Positions 1 through 8,237 of a DNA stretch of 64,000 bases are shown here, piece after piece; positions within the stretch are counted from its first letter, which is position 1; every line of letters begins with the position of its first letter. Made by a program: the position numbers and the translations under genes. Origin of the DNA: Sphingomonas glaciei (GTDB taxonomy: Bacteria > Pseudomonadota > Alphaproteobacteria > Sphingomonadales > Sphingomonadaceae); assembly GCF_023380025.1 (NCBI RefSeq), contig NZ_CP097253.1, positions 558,001 to 622,000 on the forward strand, read 5' to 3'. The notes under the pieces were generated by a model. The model was not told the DNA's origin and ran no database searches. It was given only the letters and a program-made list of their open reading frames with translations.

Positions 1-1
1 C

Positions 2-331
2 ATCGAAGATCGGGCCGGTCACGCCAACGTCGCCCTGCCGCGGGAACTCGCCGAGCGCCTCGTGGCGCAGTTCGTCGGCGCGATGACGGAAGCGGCGGCG
101 ACCGGCGAGCAACTGGGGATCATCGTCGACCGGCTCGATGGCAATCTCGCTATCGGCGTCGATCGGGCGATCGCTCTCCGGGGCTTGTCGGAGCAGCAGA
201 TCCTCGCCGACCGGGGCCGCGCAGGCATGCGTTTCGCGATTCGCCTGATACAGGGACTGGCCGCGATGACCGGCGGCCGCCTCGACATCGGGGCCGACCG
301 CCTGATCCTGCTGCTTCCATTGGCGGAATGA
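2..331 (+). CDS. C-terminal fragment of a histidine-kinase-like ATPase protein
   Basis: The gene enters from the left edge, so its start is not visible; 109 codons and a stop remain. The last residues contain a glycine box (RGRAGMRF) followed by a segment like MTGGRLDIGADRLILLLP. This resembles the G2 box and terminal strand of a HATPase_c domain in sensor kinases or phosphotransfer proteins. No phosphoacceptor histidine or transmembrane part lies inside the window. The family call is inference from a short tail; some other GHKL-type ATPase is equally possible. Confidence 0.45.
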   Translation: MEDRAGHANVALPRELAERLVAQFVGAMTEAAATGEQLGIIVDRLDGNLAIGVDRAIALRGLSEQQILADRGRAGMRFAIRLIQGLAAMTGGRLDIGADRLILLLPLAE

Positions 332-337
332 TGAAGG

Positions 338-414
<77 letters not shown>

Positions 415-507
415 ACTTGGAGCGGCGCCTAGCAGAGCGAATGCGGCAACGCCACCTCTAGCTCGGCCGCTTGGCGCCGCGGCCGGCAGCCTCTATGGCG
501 CCGGCCG

Positions 508-582
508 GGGCCTGTAGCTCAATGGTAGAGCCAGCCGCTCATAACGGCCAGGTTGGGGGTTCGAATCCCTCCGGGCCCACCA
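508..582 (+). tRNA. tRNA with CAT anticodon, probably tRNA-Ile2 (or elongator Met)
   Basis: A 75-base cloverleaf with encoded CCA. The acceptor stem is GGGCCTG paired to CGGGCCC with one T-G pair. The anticodon loop is CTCATAA, anticodon CAT, and the T loop is TTCGAAT. The first anticodon-stem pair is A-C, a mismatch. A second, more typical elongator tRNA-Met(CAT) lies at 51981, so this copy is probably the isoleucine tRNA whose wobble C is converted to lysidine by TilS. That identity is inferred; the tRNA itself is clear. Confidence 0.85.
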
Positions 583-583
583 C

Positions 584-913
584 CTACTGCTTGTTGGCGG
601 GCGCGGGATTGTCGCGCGATTCCTCACGCACGCCGCGGGCGGCGCCCTCGGCACCGGCTTCGATCTTGTCGCCGGCGCGATTGGCGGCATTGCCGACGTC
701 GCTCGCCGCATCCTTGATCGCAGGCGCTGCCTCGTCGGCCGCCTGCTTCACTTCGCCCGCTGCGCTTTCCAGCAGATTGCCGGCCTGATCGACCGTTCCT
801 TCGACCTTCTGGTCGTTGATGCTGATCGCGGTGGTGTCGTTGCCGGCGTCGCGCTCGACATTGCAGGCGGCAAGCGACAGCGGAAGGACGAGGAGGGCGG
901 CGTGGCGGATCAT
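584..913 (-). CDS. Small predicted lipoprotein, Ala/Glu/Lys-rich helical
   Basis: A 109-residue protein with a short lipoprotein signal: a basic MIRH start, a hydrophobic stretch and the lipobox LAAC with Cys17. After the signal, residues about 40-105 are alanine-rich with repeated acidic and basic residues (NLLESAAGEVKQAADEAA), suggesting a long amphipathic helix like those of small periplasmic or stress-type proteins. The start at 913 is chosen because the lipoprotein signal begins there; the frame stays open upstream but reads as nonsense. It overlaps the neighbouring lipoprotein gene by 4 bases (ATGA), so the two are co-transcribed. Function unknown. Confidence 0.75.
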   Translation of the reverse strand: MIRHAALLVLPLSLAACNVERDAGNDTTAISINDQKVEGTVDQAGNLLESAAGEVKQAADEAAPAIKDAASDVGNAANRAGDKIEAGAEGAARGVREESRDNPAPANKQ

Positions 914-1137
914 GGTCTTACCTCGTTCGTGGTTTCGGTGGCAGAACGGGCAGGAGCCGGTTCGGTTTCGGCCCGGGTTGCCGCACTTGCCGCCGCACGC
1001 TCGGCTTCGGCCATCAGGGCATTGCCGGTCTCGGCCGTCTGGTCGGGCAGCGGCGGGACGTCGTCGCTGGTGTCGCTGCGGGAACAGGCGCCGGTCAGCA
1101 GCGCCGCCAGCACCAGCAGGCAGCGAGCCCGCTTCAC
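910..1137 (-). CDS. Small predicted lipoprotein
   Basis: A 75-residue protein beginning MKRAR, followed by a hydrophobic segment and the lipobox LTGAC (Cys18), so probably exported and lipidated. The mature part is polar and rich in Ala, Glu and Thr, with no recognisable domain. Its end overlaps the next lipoprotein gene and its start overlaps the M28 peptidase gene, so the three form one translationally coupled minus-strand unit. No family recognised; it may accompany the peptidase in the envelope. Confidence 0.7.
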   Translation of the reverse strand: MKRARCLLVLAALLTGACSRSDTSDDVPPLPDQTAETGNALMAEAERAAASAATRAETEPAPARSATETTNEVRP

Positions 1138-2522
1138 CGGCCGCGACGCCGGGCGGCGGGACGCGCCTCGACCGTCCCGGCGAGCACCGCCACCGCGGTG
1201 GTCCAGGCCGCGACATTCTGCTGCATCTGCTTCTTGTCGACCATCGCCAGCGTGTCGTCGGGGGTGTGGTGGATGTCGAAATAGCGCGTTCCGTCCTGCG
1301 CCAGCGACGCGCCGGGCAGACCGTCGGCGACCATCGGCCCGATGTCCGACCCCTCGGTCTCGGTCAGGCTGCCGGGAACGATGCCGAGCGGCTGAAGCAT
1401 CAGTTGCAGGCGCTTGGCTTCGGCCTCGCGCTCCTTGCCCAAGCGGCTGTCAACCTTCCACACCCGGTCGGCGCCGAAGTCGCTCTCCATGATCGCATGA
1501 TGCGGCTGCTTGCCATATTTGGCGCGATAGTCGAGCCCGCCGAACAGGCCGACTTCCTCCGCGCCGAACCAGACGATCCGGATCGGCCGGGCCGGCATGC
1601 CTGCCTCCATCACCCGCTTGGCCGCCGCGGTGACGATGCCGCAGCCCGCCGCATCGTCGAGCGCGCCGGTCCCGAGGTCCCAGCTATCGAGATGGCAGGA
1701 GACGAGCACGGGCGCAGCGTTCTGATCGCGGCCGGGGACTTCGGCGATGACATTGCCCGAGCGGCCCTGCGCCACCCGCGATTCGAGGGTCAGGCGAAGC
1801 GTCGGGCGCTGACCGCGGGCGAGGATCCGCTCCAGCTGGTCGGCGTCGGGATTGGACAGGGCGCCGGCGGGGATCGGCGTGGCGCCATCGGCGTAGGACA
1901 TGGTGCCGGTGTGTGGATTGCGATGCTCGCGGTCGGTGCCGATCGAGCGGACGACGATCGCCGCTGCTCCCTTCTGCGAGGCGACCGTTGGCCCCTGGCG
2001 CCGGGGCGCGCCGAAGATGCCATAGCCGCTGCCGTCCTGGGTCCGCGGCATGTCGTGGCCGATGTAGACGATCTTGCCGCGCACCTTCTCGGCCGGCGCC
2101 GCGCGTAGCGCTTCGACATCGGTGAAGGCGACAATCTCGCCGGTAACGCCGCCCGCCGGGGTCGAGGCGCTGTTGCCGAGTGCCGCCACGACAAGCTTCT
2201 GCGGATAGGGGCCGAGCAACTCGGCAGCCTCGCGGCCACGCTGCCAGACGGGCATGGCGAAATCGTCGATCCGGACGTTGGCAAAGCCGAGCGCGGTCAG
2301 GCGGCGGACGGCCCAGGCGCGCGCCCGGGCCTCGGCCTCGGTCCCGGCGAGCCGCTGGCCGACTTCGGTCGTAAGGTCTTCGGTGATGCGCCAGGCATGC
2401 TCGTCGCTCAGCGCATCGGTGCGGAGCGCGGCGATTATCTGGTCCGGGTCGGGTCGCGCGGCGGGCTGGGCGAGGGCGGGAAGGGCGGCAGTGGCGAGAA
2501 GGCCGGCGAGGAGGATACGCAT
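1134..2522 (-). CDS. M28 family zinc peptidase, exported
   Basis: A 462-residue protein with a Sec signal (MRILLAGLL...ALA, cleavage near residue 19). The metallopeptidase core follows a PA-type insert around residues 100-240. Zinc and catalytic residues fit family M28: HLDSWD (His277, Asp279), DDAAG (Asp289-290), AEEVG (Glu322-323) and a late IHHTPDDT histidine. Expected role: an aminopeptidase or carboxypeptidase cleaving peptides in the periplasm. It heads a three-gene run with two small lipoproteins downstream. The substrate cannot be told from sequence. Confidence 0.9.
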   Translation of the reverse strand: MRILLAGLLATAALPALAQPAARPDPDQIIAALRTDALSDEHAWRITEDLTTEVGQRLAGTEAEARARAWAVRRLTALGFANVRIDDFAMPVWQRGREAAELLGPYPQKLVVAALGNSASTPAGGVTGEIVAFTDVEALRAAPAEKVRGKIVYIGHDMPRTQDGSGYGIFGAPRRQGPTVASQKGAAAIVVRSIGTDREHRNPHTGTMSYADGATPIPAGALSNPDADQLERILARGQRPTLRLTLESRVAQGRSGNVIAEVPGRDQNAAPVLVSCHLDSWDLGTGALDDAAGCGIVTAAAKRVMEAGMPARPIRIVWFGAEEVGLFGGLDYRAKYGKQPHHAIMESDFGADRVWKVDSRLGKEREAEAKRLQLMLQPLGIVPGSLTETEGSDIGPMVADGLPGASLAQDGTRYFDIHHTPDDTLAMVDKKQMQQNVAAWTTAVAVLAGTVEARPAARRRGR

Positions 2523-2560
2523 GGCGGTGGTTTAGACCCCTCGGAGGCAAGCGCAACGCC

Positions 2561-3631
2561 CTAAAGCAGGCGCATCTGCCTGCCCTCGGGCGCCCGAAAC
2601 AGGTCGCGCCGCAGCTTCAGCCGACCGGTGCCGAGCCCGGCCTTGCGGGTCGCGGCCGCGAAGCGGGTGCGCAGGAGGTCGGCCCACGGGCCCTGTCCCT
2701 GCATCCGGGTGAAGAAGCTTGGATCATTGTCCTTGCCGCCGCGCATCGACTGGATGGTGGCCATTACCTTGGCCGCGCGGTCGGGATAATGTTCGTCGAG
2801 CCAGGCCCGGAACAGCGGCGCGACCTCGTGCGGCAATCGCACCGGCAGGTAGAAAGCTGCGCGTGCACCCGCTTCGGCTCCGGCGGCAACAATGCGTTCG
2901 AGCTCATGGTCGGTGATCTGCGGCACGATCGGAGCGACTGCGAGGAGGGTCGGCACTCCCGCCTCGTTTAATTCCCGGATCGCTGCGATACGCTTGAGGC
3001 CGGCGGGTGCGCGGGGTTCCAGCGTGCGGCTGATCGACGGGTCGAGCGAGGTCACCGACATTGCGACCGCCGCTAGCCCGCGATGCGCGGCCTGTGCGAT
3101 GAGATCGAGATCGCGCAGAACGCGATTCGACTTGGTCGTGATGGTGAAGGGGTGGCCCGTCTCCGTCAGCAATTCGATGATCGAGCGGGTGATTCGGAAC
3201 CTCCCCTCGATAGGCTGATAAGGATCGGTGTTGGTGCCGAGCGCGATCGGCGCGACGTCATAGCCAGGCCGTGACAGCGCGGCGTGAAGCAGCTTCGCGG
3301 CATCTGGCTTGATGAACAGCCGGCTTTCGAAATCCACGCCCGGCGACAGGTCGTGATAGGCGTGTGTCGGCCGGGCGAAGCAATAGATGCAGCCGTGTTC
3401 GCACCCACGATAAGGGTTCACCGAGCGATCGAAGCCAATGTCGGGCGAGCTGTTGCGGGTGAGGATCGACTTGGGCCGTTCGACCGTGATCGTGGTCCGG
3501 CGTGCGGTGACGCCATCGAGCGCCTCGACCTCGTCCAGCCAGTCGCCTTCGGCCAACCGCTCGGGCAAGTTGAAGCGCGTCGGCACAGCATTGCGGGTCG
3601 CCCCGCGCCCCTGGATCGACTCGATCGGCAT
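2561..3631 (-). CDS. PA0069-type radical SAM protein (spore photoproduct lyase-like)
   Basis: A 356-residue protein with the radical SAM cluster motif at Cys77, Cys81 and Cys84 (CEHGCIYCFARPTH), preceded by NPYRGC. It belongs to the family annotated as PA0069, distantly related to spore photoproduct lyase. Family members bind a 4Fe-4S cluster and S-adenosylmethionine; the substrate is not established. Length matches the family. It stands alone, with a short gap to the M28 peptidase downstream and a small divergent gene upstream. Confidence 0.9.
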   Translation of the reverse strand: MPIESIQGRGATRNAVPTRFNLPERLAEGDWLDEVEALDGVTARRTTITVERPKSILTRNSSPDIGFDRSVNPYRGCEHGCIYCFARPTHAYHDLSPGVDFESRLFIKPDAAKLLHAALSRPGYDVAPIALGTNTDPYQPIEGRFRITRSIIELLTETGHPFTITTKSNRVLRDLDLIAQAAHRGLAAVAMSVTSLDPSISRTLEPRAPAGLKRIAAIRELNEAGVPTLLAVAPIVPQITDHELERIVAAGAEAGARAAFYLPVRLPHEVAPLFRAWLDEHYPDRAAKVMATIQSMRGGKDNDPSFFTRMQGQGPWADLLRTRFAAATRKAGLGTGRLKLRRDLFRAPEGRQMRLL

Positions 3632-3756
3632 CGAGCCAGTCTACGCTTCGTCGAGAACGAAGCAAGAACGCCGGTGCGAGGCCGCAGCATTTTATCGAAA
3701 TGATCCCGCAACATAAGTGCGGGCGTGTCGTCATTCTCGGCCGCTAAGACCAGGCC

Positions 3757-3906
3757 ATGGAGAAGAAGGACCTTGTCCGGAAACCACCAGTTCCCGCCCC
3801 CCGCCTCAGCATGGCGGAGGAGCAAAGGCTGGCGTTCGAGGACGATCAGCGCCGGATCAAGCAGGGCACCCAGATGCGCTGGCCGGGCTTCCTGTTCCGC
3901 AACTGA
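3757..3906 (+). CDS. Small conserved-looking hypothetical protein, 49 aa
   Basis: A short reading frame of 49 codons plus stop, starting MEKKDLVRKPPV and ending MRWPGFLFRN. It is charged and soluble, with no signal or membrane segment. It fills the space between the radical SAM gene and the lytic transglycosylase gene, and its stop abuts the stop of that convergent gene exactly. Codon use is GC-rich at third positions like its neighbours. Function unknown; I recall no family with certainty. Confidence 0.6.
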   Translation: MEKKDLVRKPPVPAPRLSMAEEQRLAFEDDQRRIKQGTQMRWPGFLFRN

Positions 3907-5751
3907 TCAGCGCATGGCCGGGAAGCTCGGCCAGCTGTGCTGCGCAAGTTCGCTCATGGTGAGCGTCGGCTGCCCTTCGAACCCCTGATAGACCCACAGG
4001 TTACGCATCACCGCGGGCACGTAGAAGCGGGTCTCCCAGTAGGGCATGGATTCGATCCACAGCAGGGGATCGCCGCGATCGTTGACCTGCCAGCGGCCGA
4101 CCGGAAGCGGGCCCGCGTTATAGCTCGCGATGATCTTAGGAAGCTGACCGCCGGTCGCCTGGTGCGTGCGCATCCATTCGATCCAGGCCTGGCCGAAGCC
4201 CATGTTCACGCCCGGGTTCTTGAGGTCTCCGGGCGCGAGGCCGCGGGCGCGGACGATCAGGTCGCGGGTCGACGGCAGCACTTGCATCAGGCCGACCGCC
4301 CCCGCCTGACTCACCGCCTCGGCACGGAAGGACGATTCCTGCAGCGTGTGAGCGAGCGCCAGCGCAGGATCGATCCGCCAGCCTTCGCGCGGCACCCAGC
4401 GCGGGGCTGGATAGCGGGCAGCCGCAGGGACCCGGGCACCGGGTTGACCGAAGTGGCCGAGGAAATGCTGGGTGGCGGCCAGCTCGAGCTTGGCGGCGAC
4501 GGCGACCAGCGCGGTCTGCTCGGCCGGAGTACCGATCCGCGCCTGATGGCGCAGCAGTTCCCCGGCGAGGTCGCGTTCGCCGATCCGGACCAATTCTTCC
4601 GCGCGGGCGATGTTCGGCAACCGAGCGATGGACGTGGCGGCAGCCGTGTTGAGCGGCATGACCCGTGTCTCCTGCCCAAGCGTACGGCGGGCAAGCAGGC
4701 CATAGAAGGTCTCGGTGTTGCGGGCGGCGGCGCGCAGCAGCGGCTGGACGGCGGCCGGGCGGCGGCAGGCCATCTCCGCCCGCGCTGCCCAATAATGCCC
4801 GGCGGCGGCCAGGCTCGGTTCGGCCGAGCGCTCTCCCACCTCGCGGAAAGCGCGGGAGGCGGTGTTGCAATCGTTGAGGCGCCAGCTGGCCAGCCCGCTG
4901 ACCCATTCCGCCTGCTGCGCCCACGGCCCGGTCGGAGCGCGGGTGACCGACAGCGACGGCGGGGGAGGCGGCGGAGCGGCGGGTGACGTCACCGGACCGA
5001 TCGCGAGCGGGTCCATGACGGGCGGCAGGATGATCACGGGCGGCGGTGGCGGCGGCGTGTAAGCCGCTCGCGCCATTTCGGCGACGCGCCGGGCATCGGC
5101 GTCCTGACCACGAACGTAATAGATCCACGCCACGCGCTGGCCGAGCTCCGCCCGCGCCTCGGCACTGATCAGGGGGAGCGACGCCCGCAGCAGCGCTTCG
5201 GCGCCCGCGGCATCGTCGACCTTGACCAGCGGCTCCATCGCCTTGCGAAGGCGATCGACCTCGGGCTCGCCGGTCACCGGGCTGGCGCGGCCACGGCGCG
5301 GGGCACTGCCGATCGGGACCAACGCTGCGCGGCGGGGAAGCGAGGGCGTGGCAGTAGCGCCGCGGGCCAGCGCCATGCGCTGCAACTGGTCGGCCTGGGG
5401 CAGCTCGGGCGCTTCGGCGAGCAACGTCAGCAGTTGCTGCACGCTGACTGCCGGTGAGCCCTTGGCCGTATAAAGCTGGGCCTTGGCGAGCGGCGCCAGC
5501 GGCGAAGCGGGTAGGGCGGCGATGCCCGCCGAGGCCGCGGTCCATTGGCCCCCGCGAATGGCCGCGAACACGCCCGGCCAGTCCTTCGGCACCATCACCA
5601 CGGGAGATGCCGGCGCGGTGGGCGGCGGAGGCGTCTGCGCGTCATGCGGCTCTTCGATCGGGGCGAGGGGGTCGTCCGGCGGCGTGACCGGCTGATTGGT
5701 GGACAGGATGAGAGCGGCGGCGAAAGCAGACGGAGTTAACAAATCAGGCAC
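3907..5751 (-). CDS. Soluble lytic murein transglycosylase
   Basis: A 614-residue periplasmic enzyme. The N-terminus carries a short hydrophobic export segment, then a proline-rich linker. Residues about 60-430 are an alpha-helical solenoid as in Slt70. The C-terminal SLT domain has the catalytic Glu472 in LQESSF, followed by GAVGLMQVLPST and SYNAGP. It should cleave the MurNAc-GlcNAc bond of peptidoglycan to give 1,6-anhydro ends. An extra proline/valine-rich linker of unclear role sits near residues 235-265. The start overlaps the upstream UDG-like gene by 8 bases, so the two are likely co-expressed. Confidence 0.92.
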   Translation of the reverse strand: MPDLLTPSAFAAALILSTNQPVTPPDDPLAPIEEPHDAQTPPPPTAPASPVVMVPKDWPGVFAAIRGGQWTAASAGIAALPASPLAPLAKAQLYTAKGSPAVSVQQLLTLLAEAPELPQADQLQRMALARGATATPSLPRRAALVPIGSAPRRGRASPVTGEPEVDRLRKAMEPLVKVDDAAGAEALLRASLPLISAEARAELGQRVAWIYYVRGQDADARRVAEMARAAYTPPPPPPVIILPPVMDPLAIGPVTSPAAPPPPPPSLSVTRAPTGPWAQQAEWVSGLASWRLNDCNTASRAFREVGERSAEPSLAAAGHYWAARAEMACRRPAAVQPLLRAAARNTETFYGLLARRTLGQETRVMPLNTAAATSIARLPNIARAEELVRIGERDLAGELLRHQARIGTPAEQTALVAVAAKLELAATQHFLGHFGQPGARVPAAARYPAPRWVPREGWRIDPALALAHTLQESSFRAEAVSQAGAVGLMQVLPSTRDLIVRARGLAPGDLKNPGVNMGFGQAWIEWMRTHQATGGQLPKIIASYNAGPLPVGRWQVNDRGDPLLWIESMPYWETRFYVPAVMRNLWVYQGFEGQPTLTMSELAQHSWPSFPAMR

Positions 5752-6496
5752 CTGTGATCAGCAAGAGGTCGGCCCAGGCCAAGGGCTTGTACCCGTTCTT
5801 TCCCAGCAATTGGCGAGGTGGAAAAGTAACGGCGGTGGGGATTCCGGCAAGTCGATGCAGCTTGCCGCGTGCGCTGGCCATCGGCTCGCCCAGCAGCAGC
5901 TTGGCGGGCTGGTCACCGAGCAGAAGCAAGCGCTTGGGTGCGGCCAGCGCGATCTGCGCCAGGATCGTATCGCGGCAGGCCTCGCTTTCGGCCGCCGAGA
6001 AACGCGTGCCCATGCCCGAGAAGCATGTCAGCGCCGCGACATAGGCCTGCTCCGGGACCAAGCCGACGGCGCGGAGCATGCGCTCGGTCAGCGTCCAGGC
6101 CGCGCCGCCGATCGGCTTGCCCTCGGCCGTGTCCTCGGGCGCGGGGATGCCGGTTAGCAGCATGAGGTCGGCTTCGGCCGGTCCGTGCGGTAGCGCCCGC
6201 GCGGCACCTGCCCTGAACAGCGGCAGGTCGGCGCTCTCGGCCAGCCAGTCGTGAAAGGCCTCGAGGGTCGCGGGAAGGGCGCCGCTACCGCTCGGCCGGG
6301 ACGGCTCGGGCGAAAGCGCGGGGGGAACGGGCGCCTCGGCCGAGGCTGCAACTGGTGCTGCCACCGGCTCCGCCCTCACCCGCCAGTCGCGCGGCTCGTC
6401 CTGGATCGCGACATCGACGCCCGCCTCGATCCACCAGGCAAGCAGGCTCATCGCCTCCGCCCGGGTCAGATCACTTGGCCGCAGTCGCTCGTTCAT
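5744..6496 (-). CDS. Uracil-DNA glycosylase superfamily-like protein, degenerate active site
   Basis: A 250-residue protein whose second half follows the family 4 UDG fold: DLMLLTGIPAPEDTAEGKPIGG in place of the GEAPG..EDxxG.PF box, then LTERMLRAVGL, YVAALTCF, LLLLGDQPAKLLLG and a PPRQLLG segment near the end. The usual catalytic histidine motif (YHPAYLL) reads FPPRQLL and the 4Fe-4S cysteines are missing. Enzyme activity is therefore doubtful, and a DNA-binding or regulatory role is possible. The N-terminal 90 residues are Ala/Pro-rich. Start set at 6496 (MNERLRP); an in-frame ATG at 6508 is an alternative. Confidence 0.7.
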   Translation of the reverse strand: MNERLRPSDLTRAEAMSLLAWWIEAGVDVAIQDEPRDWRVRAEPVAAPVAASAEAPVPPALSPEPSRPSGSGALPATLEAFHDWLAESADLPLFRAGAARALPHGPAEADLMLLTGIPAPEDTAEGKPIGGAAWTLTERMLRAVGLVPEQAYVAALTCFSGMGTRFSAAESEACRDTILAQIALAAPKRLLLLGDQPAKLLLGEPMASARGKLHRLAGIPTAVTFPPRQLLGKNGYKPLAWADLLLITGA

Positions 6497-6584
6497 GGCA
6501 TCCAGCATAGACCTCCCGACCATTGACGGAAGTGGCAGCGGAGGCCAAGTCCGCCCTAACGAAAAGAAGGACTTGTTGCAGGCG

Positions 6585-8237
6585 ATGAGCGACCGGGAGT
6601 CGATGGAATATGATGTCGTGATCGTGGGCGCGGGGCCGGCTGGCCTGAGCGCGGCGATCCGCCTCAAACAATTGGCGAACGAAGCCGGCCGCGAACTCAG
6701 CGTCTGCGTGCTCGAAAAAGGCTCGGAAGTCGGCGCCCACATCCTGTCGGGCGCGGTGATCGATCCCAGGAGCCTCGACGAGCTGCTTCCCGACTGGCGC
6801 GAGGACAGTTCGTGCCTACTCGGCCGGGTCCCGGTCACCAGCAACCACCATTGGGTGCTGACCAAGACCAAGAAGTACAATCTCCCGCACCTGATGATGC
6901 CGAGCTTCCTCGACAACAAGGGGACGTTCACCGGCAGCCTCGCCAACCTCTGCCGCTGGCTTGCGGGCAAGGCCGAGGAGCTGGGGGTCGAGATCTTCCC
7001 GGGCTTCCCAGCGGCGGAAGTCCTCTACAACGACGACGGGTCGGTGAAGGGTGTAGCGACGGGCGCGATGGGCGTTGCCCGTGATGGCAGTCACAAAGGC
7101 GACTACCAGCCCGGGATGGAGCTTCACGCCCGCTACACCTTCTTCGCCGAGGGCGCGCGCGGCTCGCTGACCAAGCAGTTGAAGAAGCAGTTCGACCTCG
7201 AGGCCGAGTGCCAGCCGCAGGTCTATGGCATCGGCATCAAGGAATTGTGGGACGTCGACCCGGCCAAGCACAAGCCGGGCACCGTCATCCACACTCAGGG
7301 CTGGCCGCTCGACGATGCGTGGGGCGGGGGGTGGATCTACCATCAAGACAATCATCAGGTGTCGATCGGCTTCGTAGTCGCGCTCAACTACAAGAACCCG
7401 CACCTGTCGCCGTTCGACGAGATGCAGCGCTACAAGCAGCATCCGGCGATCCGCCCGCTGCTCGAAGGCGGGCGCCGCGTTTCCTACGGGGCGCGGGCGA
7501 TCAACGAGGGCGGGTGGCAGTCCGTTCCCAAGCTCGCTTTTCCCGGCGGCGCGCTGATCGGCTGTTCGGCCGGCTTCGTGAACGTCCCGCGGATCAAGGG
7601 CACGCACACCGCCATGAAGTCGGGCATGTTGGCGGCTGACGCCGCTTTCGCCGCCATCGCCGCCGACCGCCGTTCGGATGTTCTCGCCGACTATGAGCCT
7701 TCGGTCAGAAATGGCTGGATTGGCGAGGAATTACGCAAGGTCCGCAATGCCGAGCCTGCCGTCGCCAAGTTCGGCGCGACCATTGGCACGATCCTGGCCG
7801 GGGCTGACCTGTGGATGCAGCATCTGAAGATCGGTTTGCCGGTCACGATGAAGCATCATCCTGACCACGAGACGCTGTGGCGCCGCGATATCGCCCCGCC
7901 GATCGACTATCCGCGGCCCGACGGCGTGATCAGTTTCGACAAGCTGTCTAGCGTGTTCCTGTCGAACACCAATCATGAGGAGGACCAGCCGGTCCACCTT
8001 CAGCTCAAGGACCCCACGCTCCCGACCCGGGTCAACCTGCCGCAATATGACGGGCCCGAGCAGCGTTATTGCCCGGCGGGGGTCTACGAATATGTGCTGG
8101 AAGGCGGCGCGCCCAAGCTGCAGATCAACGCGCAGAATTGCGTGCACTGCAAGACCTGCGACATCAAGGATCCGTGCCAGAACATCAACTGGGTGACCCC
8201 GGAGGGTGGCGGTGGGCCCAATTACCCTAACATGTAG
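6585..8237 (+). CDS. Electron transfer flavoprotein-ubiquinone oxidoreductase
   Basis: A 550-residue inner-membrane-associated flavoprotein that passes electrons from reduced ETF to ubiquinone, linking fatty and amino acid oxidation to respiration. The FAD-binding motif GAGPAGLSAA lies at residues 15-24. The C-terminal 4Fe-4S ligands are Cys519, 522, 525 and 531 in CVHCKTCDIKDPC. Length matches the family. Start placed at MSDRESMEYD because the dinucleotide fold begins directly after it; an upstream in-frame ATG at 6495 would overlap the divergent gene. First gene of a + strand operon. Confidence 0.95.
   Translation: MSDRESMEYDVVIVGAGPAGLSAAIRLKQLANEAGRELSVCVLEKGSEVGAHILSGAVIDPRSLDELLPDWREDSSCLLGRVPVTSNHHWVLTKTKKYNLPHLMMPSFLDNKGTFTGSLANLCRWLAGKAEELGVEIFPGFPAAEVLYNDDGSVKGVATGAMGVARDGSHKGDYQPGMELHARYTFFAEGARGSLTKQLKKQFDLEAECQPQVYGIGIKELWDVDPAKHKPGTVIHTQGWPLDDAWGGGWIYHQDNHQVSIGFVVALNYKNPHLSPFDEMQRYKQHPAIRPLLEGGRRVSYGARAINEGGWQSVPKLAFPGGALIGCSAGFVNVPRIKGTHTAMKSGMLAADAAFAAIAADRRSDVLADYEPSVRNGWIGEELRKVRNAEPAVAKFGATIGTILAGADLWMQHLKIGLPVTMKHHPDHETLWRRDIAPPIDYPRPDGVISFDKLSSVFLSNTNHEEDQPVHLQLKDPTLPTRVNLPQYDGPEQRYCPAGVYEYVLEGGAPKLQINAQNCVHCKTCDIKDPCQNINWVTPEGGGGPNYPNM

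Noticed and set aside
816..2108. A 430-codon + strand frame across the lipoprotein and M28 peptidase genes
   Set aside because: Arg/Ala/Gly-rich composition without domains; the minus strand encodes an intact zinc peptidase.
3418..3825. Extended N-terminus of the radical SAM gene or an extra minus-strand gene upstream of it
   Set aside because: The frame is shifted relative to the radical SAM protein and overlaps the small + strand gene; no motif supports it.
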